DNA of 64,000 nucleotides, from positions 682,001-746,000 of the forward strand of contig NZ_JAIQXE010000002.1 in NCBI RefSeq assembly GCF_020076305.1. Reading direction: 5' to 3'. Positions 1-8,532 of the stretch are shown here, in pieces (the stretch's first letter is position 1; every line of letters begins with the position of its first letter). The stretch comes from Flavihumibacter profundi. Its GTDB lineage: Bacteria; Bacteroidota; Bacteroidia; Chitinophagales; Chitinophagaceae. A program made the position numbers and the translations under genes. Under the pieces are notes generated by a model. The model was not told the DNA's origin. It was given only the letters and a program-made list of their open reading frames with translations, and did not search any database.

Positions 1-268
1 ATCATATTGGTATTTATAATTTTTAGTGACGAAGGCATCGGAGGCCCGTAAAATGGCCTTCCTTGCCTTCGACGCTTTTTAGGTCACTGGTAGTAGCAAA
101 AAATATATCCTGAACCCTGAAAATTAGTATCATTGCAGGAACTGTAAATGCTGTTTTGATTGAATTAATGTGTTGATAATCAATTAACAGTATTTAGAGC
201 AGCAGATGGTATTAAAAACAGTGCCTTTCCTGGTGTAAAAATTGCCCTGGGACTGAGGAGGCGAAGCT
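1..268 (+). other. Leader region upstream of the antiterminator gene
   Basis: No convincing gene is seen in this stretch. It holds a nested hairpin with a T-run at 25-88 (described separately) and then about 180 AT-rich bases before the first gene. A GAGGAGG sequence at 255-261 lies 7 bases before the ATG at 269. It resembles a Shine-Dalgarno site, which is uncommon among the other genes here. No clear TAnnTTTG promoter box was found by eye. Confidence 0.5.
25..88 (+). terminator. Nested hairpin followed by a T-run (terminator or attenuator)
   Basis: CGAAGGC (30-36) pairs with GCCTTCG (65-71). Inside it GGAGGCC (40-46) pairs with GGCCTTCC (55-62) with one bulged base. The run TTTTT follows at 76-80. 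An outer pair AGTGAC (25-30) and GTCACT (83-88) could close the structure. This has the form of an intrinsic terminator. It may end the gene to the left of the window, or it may be a leader attenuator that the antiterminator encoded at 269 overcomes, as reported for UpxY proteins of Bacteroides capsule operons. The sequence alone does not decide between these. Confidence 0.6.
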
Positions 269-799
269 ATGACCATGACGACCGAACAAACCACAAAATA
301 CTGGTATGCTTTATACACCAAGCCCCGCTGGGAGAAGAAGGTACATGAGCTGATGCGCCAAAGAGGGATGGAGAGTTATTGCCCGTTGAATAAAGTACGC
401 AAGAAGTGGAGTGACCGCTATAAGATTGTAGAAGAGCCCCTGTTTAAAAGTTATGTGTTTATAAGGGCGGGTGAGCAGGAAAGGAATACGGTAAGATTTG
501 TTGAAGGGGTGGTAAATTTCGTGTATTGGTTGGGGAAACCTGCTGTGGTGCGTGATGAAGATATTGAGAAAATCAAGCGGTTCTTAAATGAATATGGTGA
601 TGTTTTGGTTGAACCGATTGAAAATTTGAAGCCGGGAACAGACGTTATAATAACTTCCGGCGTTTTTATGGACCAGTCGGCCAAAGTAGTGTCGGATAGA
701 AACAAAACCGTTATTTTGGAAATAGTAAGCCTCGGTTGCCGCCTAGTAGCGCAGGTACCGAAGGAGCAGGTGATGCCGGTTGGCAGAGCTGATAAATGA
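269..799 (+). CDS. UpxY/RfaH-like NusG-family transcription antiterminator
   Basis: This is a 176-residue specialised NusG paralogue. The NGN domain begins at WYALYTKPRWEKKV (residues 12-25) and runs to about residue 110. A KOW-like segment starts at KPGTDVIITSG (121-131). Proteins of this family bind elongating RNA polymerase and suppress premature termination in long polysaccharide operons. Its place as first gene of the locus, 13 bases before the export lipoprotein gene, matches the UpxY arrangement of Bacteroides. The ATG at 269 follows GAGGAGG at a 7-base spacing; an in-frame ATG at 275 is the alternative. The family call is firm. That it acts specifically on this operon is inference. 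Confidence 0.9.
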   Translation: MTMTTEQTTKYWYALYTKPRWEKKVHELMRQRGMESYCPLNKVRKKWSDRYKIVEEPLFKSYVFIRAGEQERNTVRFVEGVVNFVYWLGKPAVVRDEDIEKIKRFLNEYGDVLVEPIENLKPGTDVIITSGVFMDQSAKVVSDRNKTVILEIVSLGCRLVAQVPKEQVMPVGRADK

Positions 800-812
800 A
801 TAAGCAACCATA

Positions 813-1622
813 ATGTATAGACGATTTTTACAACTGGCCATGCTAATGGCCATTGCTGTTTTGATAGCGGCCTGCGGTGGGGCAAAGCAAGCGAAAAAGG
901 ATTTACTGTATTTACAGCAAGGCACATTAGATACAATACCAAATCTTAATGTTCCACTCAAGGAAGGCCATATTCAAAAAGATGATATTTTAAGCATAGT
1001 GGTATATAGTGACAATCCTGAAGCCACAGCCATTTATAACCAGCCATCCACAGGAGGTGGGGCTAAAACAAGTTCTGGTGATCAGACTACTATGTCTAAA
1101 ACAGCAGGTTACCTTGTAGATCAGCGGGGAAACATCAGGTTTCAAACAATTGGACTTTTACATGTAGAAGGTATGACGAGGGCTGAATTAATGGATACAC
1201 TAAGTAAAAAGTTGACAGTATACCTGACCAATCCATTTGTTGATGTGAGGTTTATGAACAATCGAATTACTGTAATAGGTGAAGTAAGCAGACCAGGGGT
1301 CTTTAGTTTGCCAAATGAGAAAGTAAATATTCTTGAAATAATTGGAATGGCAGGAGATATAACCATTTATGGTAGAAAGGATAAAGTATTAATCATAAGG
1401 GAGGAAAATGGCAAAAGAACCTTTGGAACTCTCGATCTAAGAAGAACAGATATCTTTCAATCGCCATACTTTTATTTGCAACAAAATGATATGGTTCTGG
1501 TAGAGCCAACAAGTAAGAAACCTACAGCTACTGAACAGGAACAAATGCGTAAGTTGACCATGATTACTGCGTTTGCAACCCTCGTTTCAACATTGTCAAT
1601 CCTGATTACTTTATTTAAGTAA
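813..1622 (+). CDS. Wza-like polysaccharide export outer-membrane lipoprotein
   Basis: The 269-residue protein starts with a lipoprotein signal, and the lipobox LIAAC places the modified cysteine at residue 21. A polysaccharide export domain covers roughly 50-135, including the segment GYLVDQRGNIRFQTIG. An SLBB-type segment follows (RITVIGEVSRPGVF, about 141-154). A hydrophobic stretch at 248-269 could be the membrane-spanning C-terminal helix. Wza-family proteins form the outer-membrane channel for capsule or exopolysaccharide and work with a Wzc-type co-polymerase, which is encoded next with a 12-base gap. It is shorter than E. coli Wza, as is usual for Bacteroidota members. Confidence 0.9.
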   Translation: MYRRFLQLAMLMAIAVLIAACGGAKQAKKDLLYLQQGTLDTIPNLNVPLKEGHIQKDDILSIVVYSDNPEATAIYNQPSTGGGAKTSSGDQTTMSKTAGYLVDQRGNIRFQTIGLLHVEGMTRAELMDTLSKKLTVYLTNPFVDVRFMNNRITVIGEVSRPGVFSLPNEKVNILEIIGMAGDITIYGRKDKVLIIREENGKRTFGTLDLRRTDIFQSPYFYLQQNDMVLVEPTSKKPTATEQEQMRKLTMITAFATLVSTLSILITLFK

Positions 1623-1634
1623 TAATCTCAAAGA

Positions 1635-4040
1635 ATGCCTGAAATTAATACAGAAGAAAATAAGAGTACAATCCCCACACCGAAGGAGTTATTGCTTCGA
1701 TACCTTCCATTTCTTCCATGGATAATCCTTTCGCTAGTCGTTTGCCTTGCACTTGCCTGGGTTAAGCTAAGGTATTCTTCACCAATTTATGTTGTATATG
1801 GTAAGGTACTTGTTAAAAATGATAACCCATACGACAATAATAATGGCAAGTTCAGCAATCTATTTGGGATGCCAGATGATAACACCAATTTGAATAATGA
1901 AATCGAGATCATTAAAAGCAGGTTCATATCTGCAAGGGTGATAAGATCATTAGGCCTCGAACAACAATATGCGATTAAAGGGAAGATTTTAACTTCTGAT
2001 GCCCATCAAACGGACATTCCATTTAACTGGTATATTCAAAGCATTTCTGATTCATCAAGGGGGTATATTCTGAATATTAAGATTCAGGATGATTATCGGT
2101 TCGCGATTAATGACGATACAGTAAGCTATAATTTTGGACAATTAGTTGATTTAAAAAGCATAAAGTTTAGGTTACTGCCAAAGGAAGGCAGTCATTTTTC
2201 TAGAATTGTACCAGACCAGCAATATGTATTAACGTGGCAATCCGCCGATCGGCTTTCTTCAAGCTTAGGTGGCAGCTTGAAAGTGGTGCAACAAGAGGGC
2301 GCCAGTATTATTAATTTGTCTTATTCTGTTCAAAACATGAAAAAAGGAATTGATATCGTAAATCAGTTCATGAAAGAGTATCAACAGTCTGGTATGGAGG
2401 ATAAGAAGTTAATGGCCTACAACACTTTAGAATTTATAGATAAACAGTTGGATACTTTGAAGCAGGAACTAGGTGGTGTGGAAAAAAACCTGCAAAGATT
2501 TCGTGAAGATAACCAGGTTTTCGACCCGGAGTTACAGTCAACTCAAACTTTTACTACAATTACGGAAACCCAAAAGCAATTAACTGATTTAGGCGTTAAA
2601 CTGAAGGTGTTGGATTATTTGAGAACCTATCTGAATGATCCCCGGAATAAGGAAAGACTTGTGCCATCAAACCTAGGTTTGGAAGAGCCTTCTTTGGTAC
2701 AACAAGTAACTGCATTTAATGAGTTGCAATTGAAGCGTGAGACCGCACTAAAAACGACTACTGCAGAAAATCCAACTATTAAAAGTATTGAGGTTGCCAT
2801 AGGAAAAATCAAGCAGGACATAGATCAGAACCTGAAGAATATGCGGAATGCATTAGTTTTATCCTATAATGAACTTTCAGGTGTAAATAAGGAAGCTGAT
2901 AAGGCTATCAGGACAATGCCTGGTAAAGAAAAGCAATTGCTTGAAGTAACGAGGCGTCAGGCTATACTCCAGGAATTGTATTCTTTTTTATTACAGAAGA
3001 AGCTGGAAACTGCAATATCAAGGGCATCAACAGTTTCTGACATTAAAATATTAGAGCCGGCTTTATCCAACGGTATTCCTTCCAGTCCGAATAAAAAGGA
3101 GTTGTATACGATTGCAATATTTTTAGGGCTTGCCATACCTGCAGGCCTGATATTTTTATTAGAGGTATTAAATGATAAGGTGGTTAGCCGCAGTGATATT
3201 GAAAAAATTACATCAGCCCCAATTTTAGGTGAAGTTGGACATGTGGACAATGCAAGATCACTAGTTGTAAAAGAGAATAACAGGAGCTATATAGCTGAGC
3301 AATTCAGGATTATCCGAAGTAATCTGCAGTATATTTTACCAAAGAATGAAAAGCCGGTAATTTTAGTAACCTCATCTTTTAGCGGTGAAGGAAAATCTTT
3401 TATCAGTACAAACCTGGGTGCTGTAATGGCACTAACCGGAAAGAAAACTGTAATCCTTGAAATGGATATTCGCAAGCCTAAAATCTTGAAAGGACTTGGC
3501 ATGCAAGAAAGGCGAGGTATAACCAATTATATTGTTTCCGATATCAACGTGAATGAAATTATTTATCCGGTCCAGGGCGTTGAAAATATGTTTGTCATAC
3601 CCTGTGGTCCCGTGCCCCCAAATCCGGCTGAAATGTTATTGGATTCTAAGGTGAAGGAACTTTTTGATGAATTAAAGAAAAAGTTTGATGCGATCATAAT
3701 TGATTCAGCTCCGATTGGATTGGTGAGTGATGCGATTTCTTTAGGTAATTATGCGAATTCGGCTGTATATATAATCAGGCATAAGTATACAACTAAGAAA
3801 CATGTATTCCTTGCTGATGAATTATACAATTCAAAAAAATTACCACAACTAAGTGTTATCATTAATGATATTCAGGTGAAAGGCGGTTACAGAAGTTATT
3901 ATGGTTATGGCTATGGGTATGGTTCAGCCTATGGCTATGGCTATGGGCACAAAGCCGGTAATAATGGATATTTTGAAGCTAATAATCAACAGCAAAGTAT
4001 ATCCAAAAGGATGATGGAGTTTTTCGGCATTAAGCGTTAA
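1635..4040 (+). CDS. Wzc-like co-polymerase and BY-kinase
   Basis: This 801-residue inner-membrane protein fuses a Wzz chain-length domain to a bacterial tyrosine kinase. One membrane helix lies near residues 24-46 and a second near 488-510, with a coiled-coil-rich periplasmic part between. The kinase has Walker A at about 582-588 (FSGEGKS), Walker A' with Asp611 (VILEMDIRKP) and Walker B with Asp690 (AIIIDSAP). The C-terminus (about 750-772) is a Tyr-Gly repeat, the expected autophosphorylation cluster. Such kinases cycle phosphorylation to control polymer length and export; the PHP phosphatase at 34509 is the likely partner. The start is an ATG 12 bases after the lipoprotein gene. Confidence 0.93.
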   Translation: MPEINTEENKSTIPTPKELLLRYLPFLPWIILSLVVCLALAWVKLRYSSPIYVVYGKVLVKNDNPYDNNNGKFSNLFGMPDDNTNLNNEIEIIKSRFISARVIRSLGLEQQYAIKGKILTSDAHQTDIPFNWYIQSISDSSRGYILNIKIQDDYRFAINDDTVSYNFGQLVDLKSIKFRLLPKEGSHFSRIVPDQQYVLTWQSADRLSSSLGGSLKVVQQEGASIINLSYSVQNMKKGIDIVNQFMKEYQQSGMEDKKLMAYNTLEFIDKQLDTLKQELGGVEKNLQRFREDNQVFDPELQSTQTFTTITETQKQLTDLGVKLKVLDYLRTYLNDPRNKERLVPSNLGLEEPSLVQQVTAFNELQLKRETALKTTTAENPTIKSIEVAIGKIKQDIDQNLKNMRNALVLSYNELSGVNKEADKAIRTMPGKEKQLLEVTRRQAILQELYSFLLQKKLETAISRASTVSDIKILEPALSNGIPSSPNKKELYTIAIFLGLAIPAGLIFLLEVLNDKVVSRSDIEKITSAPILGEVGHVDNARSLVVKENNRSYIAEQFRIIRSNLQYILPKNEKPVILVTSSFSGEGKSFISTNLGAVMALTGKKTVILEMDIRKPKILKGLGMQERRGITNYIVSDINVNEIIYPVQGVENMFVIPCGPVPPNPAEMLLDSKVKELFDELKKKFDAIIIDSAPIGLVSDAISLGNYANSAVYIIRHKYTTKKHVFLADELYNSKKLPQLSVIINDIQVKGGYRSYYGYGYGYGSAYGYGYGHKAGNNGYFEANNQQQSISKRMMEFFGIKR

Positions 4041-4049
4041 TATAAAGAA

Positions 4050-4880
4050 ATGGGAGAAATATTTAATGATGAGTTGGTAATTGAAGCTGGTCATTCTGAA
4101 AAAAATTATTGGCGTGATATATGGCGATATCGAGAGTTATTTTATATTCTGAGTTGGCGGGATTTAAAAGTTCGGTATAAGCAAACCATAATAGGTGGTG
4201 CTTGGAGTATTATAAGGCCATTATTAACGACAATTATATTTACAATTGTTTTTAATAAAGTTGCCAAATTGCAGGCTGCAAGTGCATCTCCGTATGCTCT
4301 TATGGTTTTTGCGGGCATGTTGCCTTGGCAATTTTTTTCGAACTCTTTGAGTGAAGCAAGTAATAGTTTAATTGGCAATTCAAATTTAATTAGTAAGGTT
4401 TATTTCCCTCGAATGATTGTGCCAGCGAGTTCTGTAATTACAAGCATGGTGGATTTTGCGATATCATTTTTGATCCTAATTGCGATGTTCATTTGGTATC
4501 GTTATTTGCCTTCAATTAACATAATATTTTTGCCATTATTTATTTTAGTTGCATTTATTGCGGCATTTGGTATTGGCTTGTATATAACTGCATTAAATGT
4601 TAAATATCGCGACTTTAGGTATATTATTCCCTTTATAGTTCAATTTGGTTTATATATAACTCCTGTTGGGTTCAGTAGTAGTATTATCCCGGGAAAATGG
4701 AGACTAATATATTATTTAAATCCAATGGTAGGTGTAATAGATGGGTTTAGATGGTCAATCCTCGGTGATCCAATTTATTTTAAAGGTTTTATTATTTCAG
4801 TAACAGTGGCGTTGGCTTTTCTCTGGATTGGAATTAGTTATTTCCGTAAAACCGAAAAAAGCTTTGCTGATAATATTTAA
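4050..4880 (+). CDS. wzm: ABC-2 glycan exporter permease (Wzm-like)
   Basis: The protein has 276 residues with about six hydrophobic membrane segments. The N-terminal cytoplasmic part WRYRELFYILSWRDLKVRYK is typical of ABC-2 polysaccharide and O-antigen exporters. It should form the membrane channel that flips an undecaprenyl-linked glycan with the ATPase encoded 2 bases downstream. Its presence next to Wza/Wzc-type proteins is notable, because those normally serve Wzx/Wzy pathways. A second permease lies at 52354. From about here the DNA becomes clearly AT-rich. Confidence 0.93.
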   Translation: MGEIFNDELVIEAGHSEKNYWRDIWRYRELFYILSWRDLKVRYKQTIIGGAWSIIRPLLTTIIFTIVFNKVAKLQAASASPYALMVFAGMLPWQFFSNSLSEASNSLIGNSNLISKVYFPRMIVPASSVITSMVDFAISFLILIAMFIWYRYLPSINIIFLPLFILVAFIAAFGIGLYITALNVKYRDFRYIIPFIVQFGLYITPVGFSSSIIPGKWRLIYYLNPMVGVIDGFRWSILGDPIYFKGFIISVTVALAFLWIGISYFRKTEKSFADNI

Positions 4881-4882
4881 TA

Positions 4883-6127
4883 ATGTCATCTTCTATTATA
4901 ACAGTTGAGAATTTATCAAAGAAATTCATAATTAATCATGAAGCTCCTGAGCGATATACAGCATTAAGAGATGTCATATCAAAAAAAATGAGGTTTGCGT
5001 TTTCAAACAATAAATCAAAAAATCAGTTTAAAGATTTTAAGGAAGATTTTTGGGCTTTAAGGAACATCAGTTTTAATATCGAGCAAGGTGATCGGTTAGG
5101 CATTATTGGTAGGAATGGTGCTGGTAAAAGCACTTTGTTGAAGGTGCTAAGCCGGATAACAGATCCGACTGAGGGATGTATCAGGATCAGAGGGCGTGTA
5201 GCTAGTTTGCTTGAAGTGGGAACAGGCTTTCATCCTGAGCTCAGTGGTAGGGAGAATATATATTTGAATGGGGCCATTCTAGGCATGACCAGAGCTGAGA
5301 TAAGAAGCAAGTTTGACGAAATTGTTGCATTTGCTGAAGTTGAAAAATTCCTGGATACGCCAGTTAAAAGATATTCCTCAGGAATGTATGTCAGATTAGC
5401 TTTCGCTGTTGCTGCTCACTTAGAACCCGAAGTATTAATAGTTGATGAAGTTTTAGCAGTTGGTGATGCGCAATTTCAAAAAAAGTGTTTGGGAAAAATG
5501 GAGGAGATAAGTTCAAAAGGAGGCCGCACTGTGATTTTTGTCAGTCATAATATGGGCGTAGTTAATGCTTTGTGTAATAAGGGTATATTTTTGAAGCAAG
5601 GAGGACTTGTTTTTTCAGGAACTGCTGATGAGGCGGTAAGTAGATATTTGAGAGATAATAACAAGGAGGATGAGTATTTTAATAAGGAGAAAGGCAAAGA
5701 TGTGTATTTGGTAAAAGCAATTTTAGTAAATGAAGAAAATTTAAAACAAGTGGAATTTTCTTATACACAAAAGATTAGGATTAAGTGTAGTATTGAAAGT
5801 ATTGATAAAAAGTATTTCGATATTGGCGTAGCTGTACTTGATAATTATAAAAATAAAGTATTTACTTCTATACATCATATTAACGAGTCAAATACTCGGA
5901 ATAGTTTCATAGATGTTATATGTGAAATACCTCAAAAGTTTCTTGCACCTGGCGATTATTCATTAGATATCGCACTATTTAATGAAAGAGTATACTCTTA
6001 TGAGTATATTTCAGATATTTTGCCTTTTAGAATTATAGATAATGGATCGCCTATGGCAGCATATCAGGGTGTAAGGTATGGAAATGTATTTTGTAATTGT
6101 AGCTGGTATTATGAAGATAATCCATAA
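4883..6127 (+). CDS. wzt: ABC exporter ATPase with C-terminal glycan-binding domain (Wzt-like)
   Basis: This 414-residue ATPase has Walker A GRNGAGKST (76-84), the ABC signature YSSGM (164-168) and Walker B ending in VDE (187-189). About 160 residues beyond the nucleotide-binding domain (roughly 250-414) form a beta-rich C-terminal extension of the Wzt type. In characterised O-antigen exporters that extension recognises the finished end of the polymer. It pairs with the permease just upstream. It resembles the second ATPase at 49249 strongly in the ATPase half but much less in the C-terminal half, as expected if the two export different glycans. Confidence 0.93.
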   Translation: MSSSIITVENLSKKFIINHEAPERYTALRDVISKKMRFAFSNNKSKNQFKDFKEDFWALRNISFNIEQGDRLGIIGRNGAGKSTLLKVLSRITDPTEGCIRIRGRVASLLEVGTGFHPELSGRENIYLNGAILGMTRAEIRSKFDEIVAFAEVEKFLDTPVKRYSSGMYVRLAFAVAAHLEPEVLIVDEVLAVGDAQFQKKCLGKMEEISSKGGRTVIFVSHNMGVVNALCNKGIFLKQGGLVFSGTADEAVSRYLRDNNKEDEYFNKEKGKDVYLVKAILVNEENLKQVEFSYTQKIRIKCSIESIDKKYFDIGVAVLDNYKNKVFTSIHHINESNTRNSFIDVICEIPQKFLAPGDYSLDIALFNERVYSYEYISDILPFRIIDNGSPMAAYQGVRYGNVFCNCSWYYEDNP

Positions 6128-6656
6128 GCTGAAAGTCTTTTTTTTAGAATTATTTAGATATTCTTCTCATTCAGGATCTGGTGATCTTAGAATGCATAAT
6201 ACTGTTTATGTGGCTTTATCTGCAAAACTGGAAGTCAGAGGTGGAGGTGCTATAATAATTGGTGAGGGCACTGAAATTATGGATGGAGTTTTAATTCTTA
6301 CTTATGGTGGTATAATACAGATTGGAAAAAATTGTTCAATTAATGCATATGCAGTATTGTATGGGCATGGCGGCTTGAATATAGGTGATAATGTTTTAAT
6401 TGCGGGCGGCACAATGATAATTCCAAATCAACATAATTATAAGAACAAAAATAAATTAATTATTGAACAGGGATGCACATCATCAGGTATCATTATAGAG
6501 GATGATGTTTGGATTGGTCATGGCTGTTCAATTTTGGATGGTATAACAATTAGTAAAGGTACTGTCGTTGCAGCCGGGAGTGTCGTAAATAAATCTACGG
6601 AACCTTATAGTGTAATTGGTGGGGTACCTTCCAGATTAATAAAATATCGCGAATGA
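6111..6656 (+). CDS. Left-handed beta-helix (hexapeptide) O-acyltransferase
   Basis: The protein is rich in hexapeptide repeats (for example IIIGEGTEI and IQIGKNCSI) typical of the WbbJ/maltose O-acetyltransferase group. NQHNY carries the likely catalytic histidine, and IEDDVWIGHGC and VVAAGSVV form later coils. It probably acetylates a sugar using acetyl-CoA. An upstream in-frame ATG at 6078 would overlap the Wzt gene by 50 bases. I prefer the ATG at 6111 (overlap 17), which begins MKIIHKLKVFF and gives 181 residues. The next gene overlaps its stop in an ATGA junction. Confidence 0.85.
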   Translation: MKIIHKLKVFFLELFRYSSHSGSGDLRMHNTVYVALSAKLEVRGGGAIIIGEGTEIMDGVLILTYGGIIQIGKNCSINAYAVLYGHGGLNIGDNVLIAGGTMIIPNQHNYKNKNKLIIEQGCTSSGIIIEDDVWIGHGCSILDGITISKGTVVAAGSVVNKSTEPYSVIGGVPSRLIKYRE

Positions 6657-7567
6657 ATTTATTTAAGGAATTTTATTATTTATTTCGTCAACTTGGATTG
6701 TGGGATTCTGTATTCTATCAAGTGTATAAAATATATTTCAAGGCATCTAATTCAAGGGTTGCCACCAACATTCGATTAAGTTCTGACAAAAGACTAAAGA
6801 AAATTTACGAACATCTGGAATTTGCGAATGCCGAAAAGATAATTCTTGAGAACATCGTTTATTTGAAAAGAACAAATCCCTTTAGCCCGTTTCAGTCACT
6901 TTATTTAAGACCTTTTTCAAGCGATGTACAGGTTTATAATCAAATTTTTCTTCAATCAGATTACAAAAAAGCAATAGATGTTTATAACCAACTTTTCAAT
7001 AATGAGCCCTTAACTATAATGGACTGTGGCGCAAATGTTGGATTCGCTTCAATTTATTTTAGATCATTTTTCCCAAATACAAAATATATTCTTGTTGAGC
7101 CATTTAAAAGCAACATTAATGTTATAAAAGAGAATTTAAAAGGTGATATAAATGGTCGCTTTGAGATAATTGAAGGGGGGATTTGGATTCGTAATGAGAA
7201 GCTGGTAATTAACAGAGATTTTCGTGATGGAAAGGAATGGTCTGTTTCTTTAAAGCCTGCAAATAGCTTAGAGAAAGGTGAATTCATACAAGGCTACTCA
7301 TTGATTGATATTATCGATAATAATTCTAATGAAATCGGTATATTAAAAATTGATATAGAAGGAACAGAAGCAGAACTTTTTAAAGATGAGAATTATGCAG
7401 ATTCATTTTTAAAAAAAATAAGAGTATTAGTAATTGAAATACATGATGAATTTGAATGTCGTGATTTGATTTATTCTGCATTAAAAAGAAACGATTGCTT
7501 CTATTTTGATTATAATGATCTTACAATTGCATTTAATAAGCGCTTTACAATAAGTTCTGCACGATGA
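6653..7567 (+). CDS. FkbM-family methyltransferase
   Basis: The 304-residue protein has the SAM-binding motif IMDCGANVGFASIYF (near 121), the acidic end of strand 2 in YILVEPF, and the FkbM motif ILKIDIEGTEAELF (about 232-245). Members methylate hydroxyl groups on natural products and surface glycans. Given its setting, an O-methylation of a sugar residue is the likely role, but the substrate cannot be read from the sequence. It joins its neighbours by ATGA overlaps at both ends, so it should be translated as part of the operon. It is one of four FkbM proteins in the window (others at 18275, 21298 and 50453). Confidence 0.85.
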   Translation: MNLFKEFYYLFRQLGLWDSVFYQVYKIYFKASNSRVATNIRLSSDKRLKKIYEHLEFANAEKIILENIVYLKRTNPFSPFQSLYLRPFSSDVQVYNQIFLQSDYKKAIDVYNQLFNNEPLTIMDCGANVGFASIYFRSFFPNTKYILVEPFKSNINVIKENLKGDINGRFEIIEGGIWIRNEKLVINRDFRDGKEWSVSLKPANSLEKGEFIQGYSLIDIIDNNSNEIGILKIDIEGTEAELFKDENYADSFLKKIRVLVIEIHDEFECRDLIYSALKRNDCFYFDYNDLTIAFNKRFTISSAR

Positions 7568-8529
7568 GTTTAGTGAGTATAATAATGCCTGCCTACAATT
7601 CCGAAAAATTTATATCTGACGCAATAAAATCAGTTCAGAATCAATCCTATAGCCGATGGGAATTGATAGTAGTAAATGATGGAAGCACTGATGGCACACC
7701 CGCTATTATTAATAAGTTTGAAAATGAAGACAATAGAATTCACGCGATTCATAAATTAAACGGAGGGTATGTTAGTGCAAGAGTGGAAGGGTTAAAGCAT
7801 ATCTCAAATGATTCAAGATATTATCTTTTTTTTGATTCAGATGATTTGTTACATAAAGAAATGGTTGCAACCTTAGTTGCAGAATTGGAGTTTAACAAAT
7901 CTTTAGGTGCCGCTTATTGTAATCATTTGTTGATCGATGAAAGAGGGGCTATTATAGGTCAGCCATCTTATGGTCTCAGAGTTGTTCCGACATTGTTTTC
8001 AATAAAAGTATTAGAAGAGGAATATCCATATACTCCATTTATCTCAATCTTTTGTTGGACTAAAATGATCGAGCCTATGACTTTGATTCGTAAAGAAGCA
8101 TATTGCGGAACAGCTGGATGGGATTTGAGATTTGGGAAAGGCCAAGGTAATATCGGAGATGGAGTATTATTATTCGGAGAAATAGCATTGAAGTGGAAAG
8201 TTAAATATGTTAATGAATTTCTTTATTATTATAGGAAACATTCTAACCAAGCAACTTCTTCTCAATCATTAAATAAATTTGCCGTTCAAAAAGTATTAAC
8301 TGTCTGGCAGGAAAAAAAAGAAAGTGGTTTAATTGGTGATAGAGATTTTAAGGCTGCAGAAATATTTTTAAATAACAGACTTGCATTATTAAAGTATAAG
8401 GGAAGTTTTTTATATAATTTGCGTCACCAGAAAATTGAATTGGCTAAAGATACTTTTAATTTATTAATCAAGTATTTCAAGTCACTTTCTCTTATATTTT
8501 TTAGAGATACCATAATATTTAAATACTAA
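7564..8529 (+). CDS. GT2 glycosyltransferase
   Basis: This 321-residue GT-A fold enzyme has the N-terminal motif VSIIMPAYNSEKFI, the nucleotide-binding segment VVNDGSTDG and the metal-binding FDSDD. It transfers a sugar from an NDP-sugar to the lipid-linked repeat unit in the cytoplasm. The C-terminal third is basic and hydrophobic and ends in LIFFRDTIIFKY, which may help membrane association. Donor and linkage cannot be predicted. It starts in an ATGA overlap with the FkbM gene. Confidence 0.9.
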   Translation: MSLVSIIMPAYNSEKFISDAIKSVQNQSYSRWELIVVNDGSTDGTPAIINKFENEDNRIHAIHKLNGGYVSARVEGLKHISNDSRYYLFFDSDDLLHKEMVATLVAELEFNKSLGAAYCNHLLIDERGAIIGQPSYGLRVVPTLFSIKVLEEEYPYTPFISIFCWTKMIEPMTLIRKEAYCGTAGWDLRFGKGQGNIGDGVLLFGEIALKWKVKYVNEFLYYYRKHSNQATSSQSLNKFAVQKVLTVWQEKKESGLIGDRDFKAAEIFLNNRLALLKYKGSFLYNLRHQKIELAKDTFNLLIKYFKSLSLIFFRDTIIFKY

Positions 8530-8532
8530 TAA

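Noticed and set aside
3895-3951. Short tandem repeats considered as a CRISPR or intergenic repeat
   Set aside because: They encode the Tyr-Gly tail of the kinase in frame, and there are no spacers. No CRISPR array was seen in the window.
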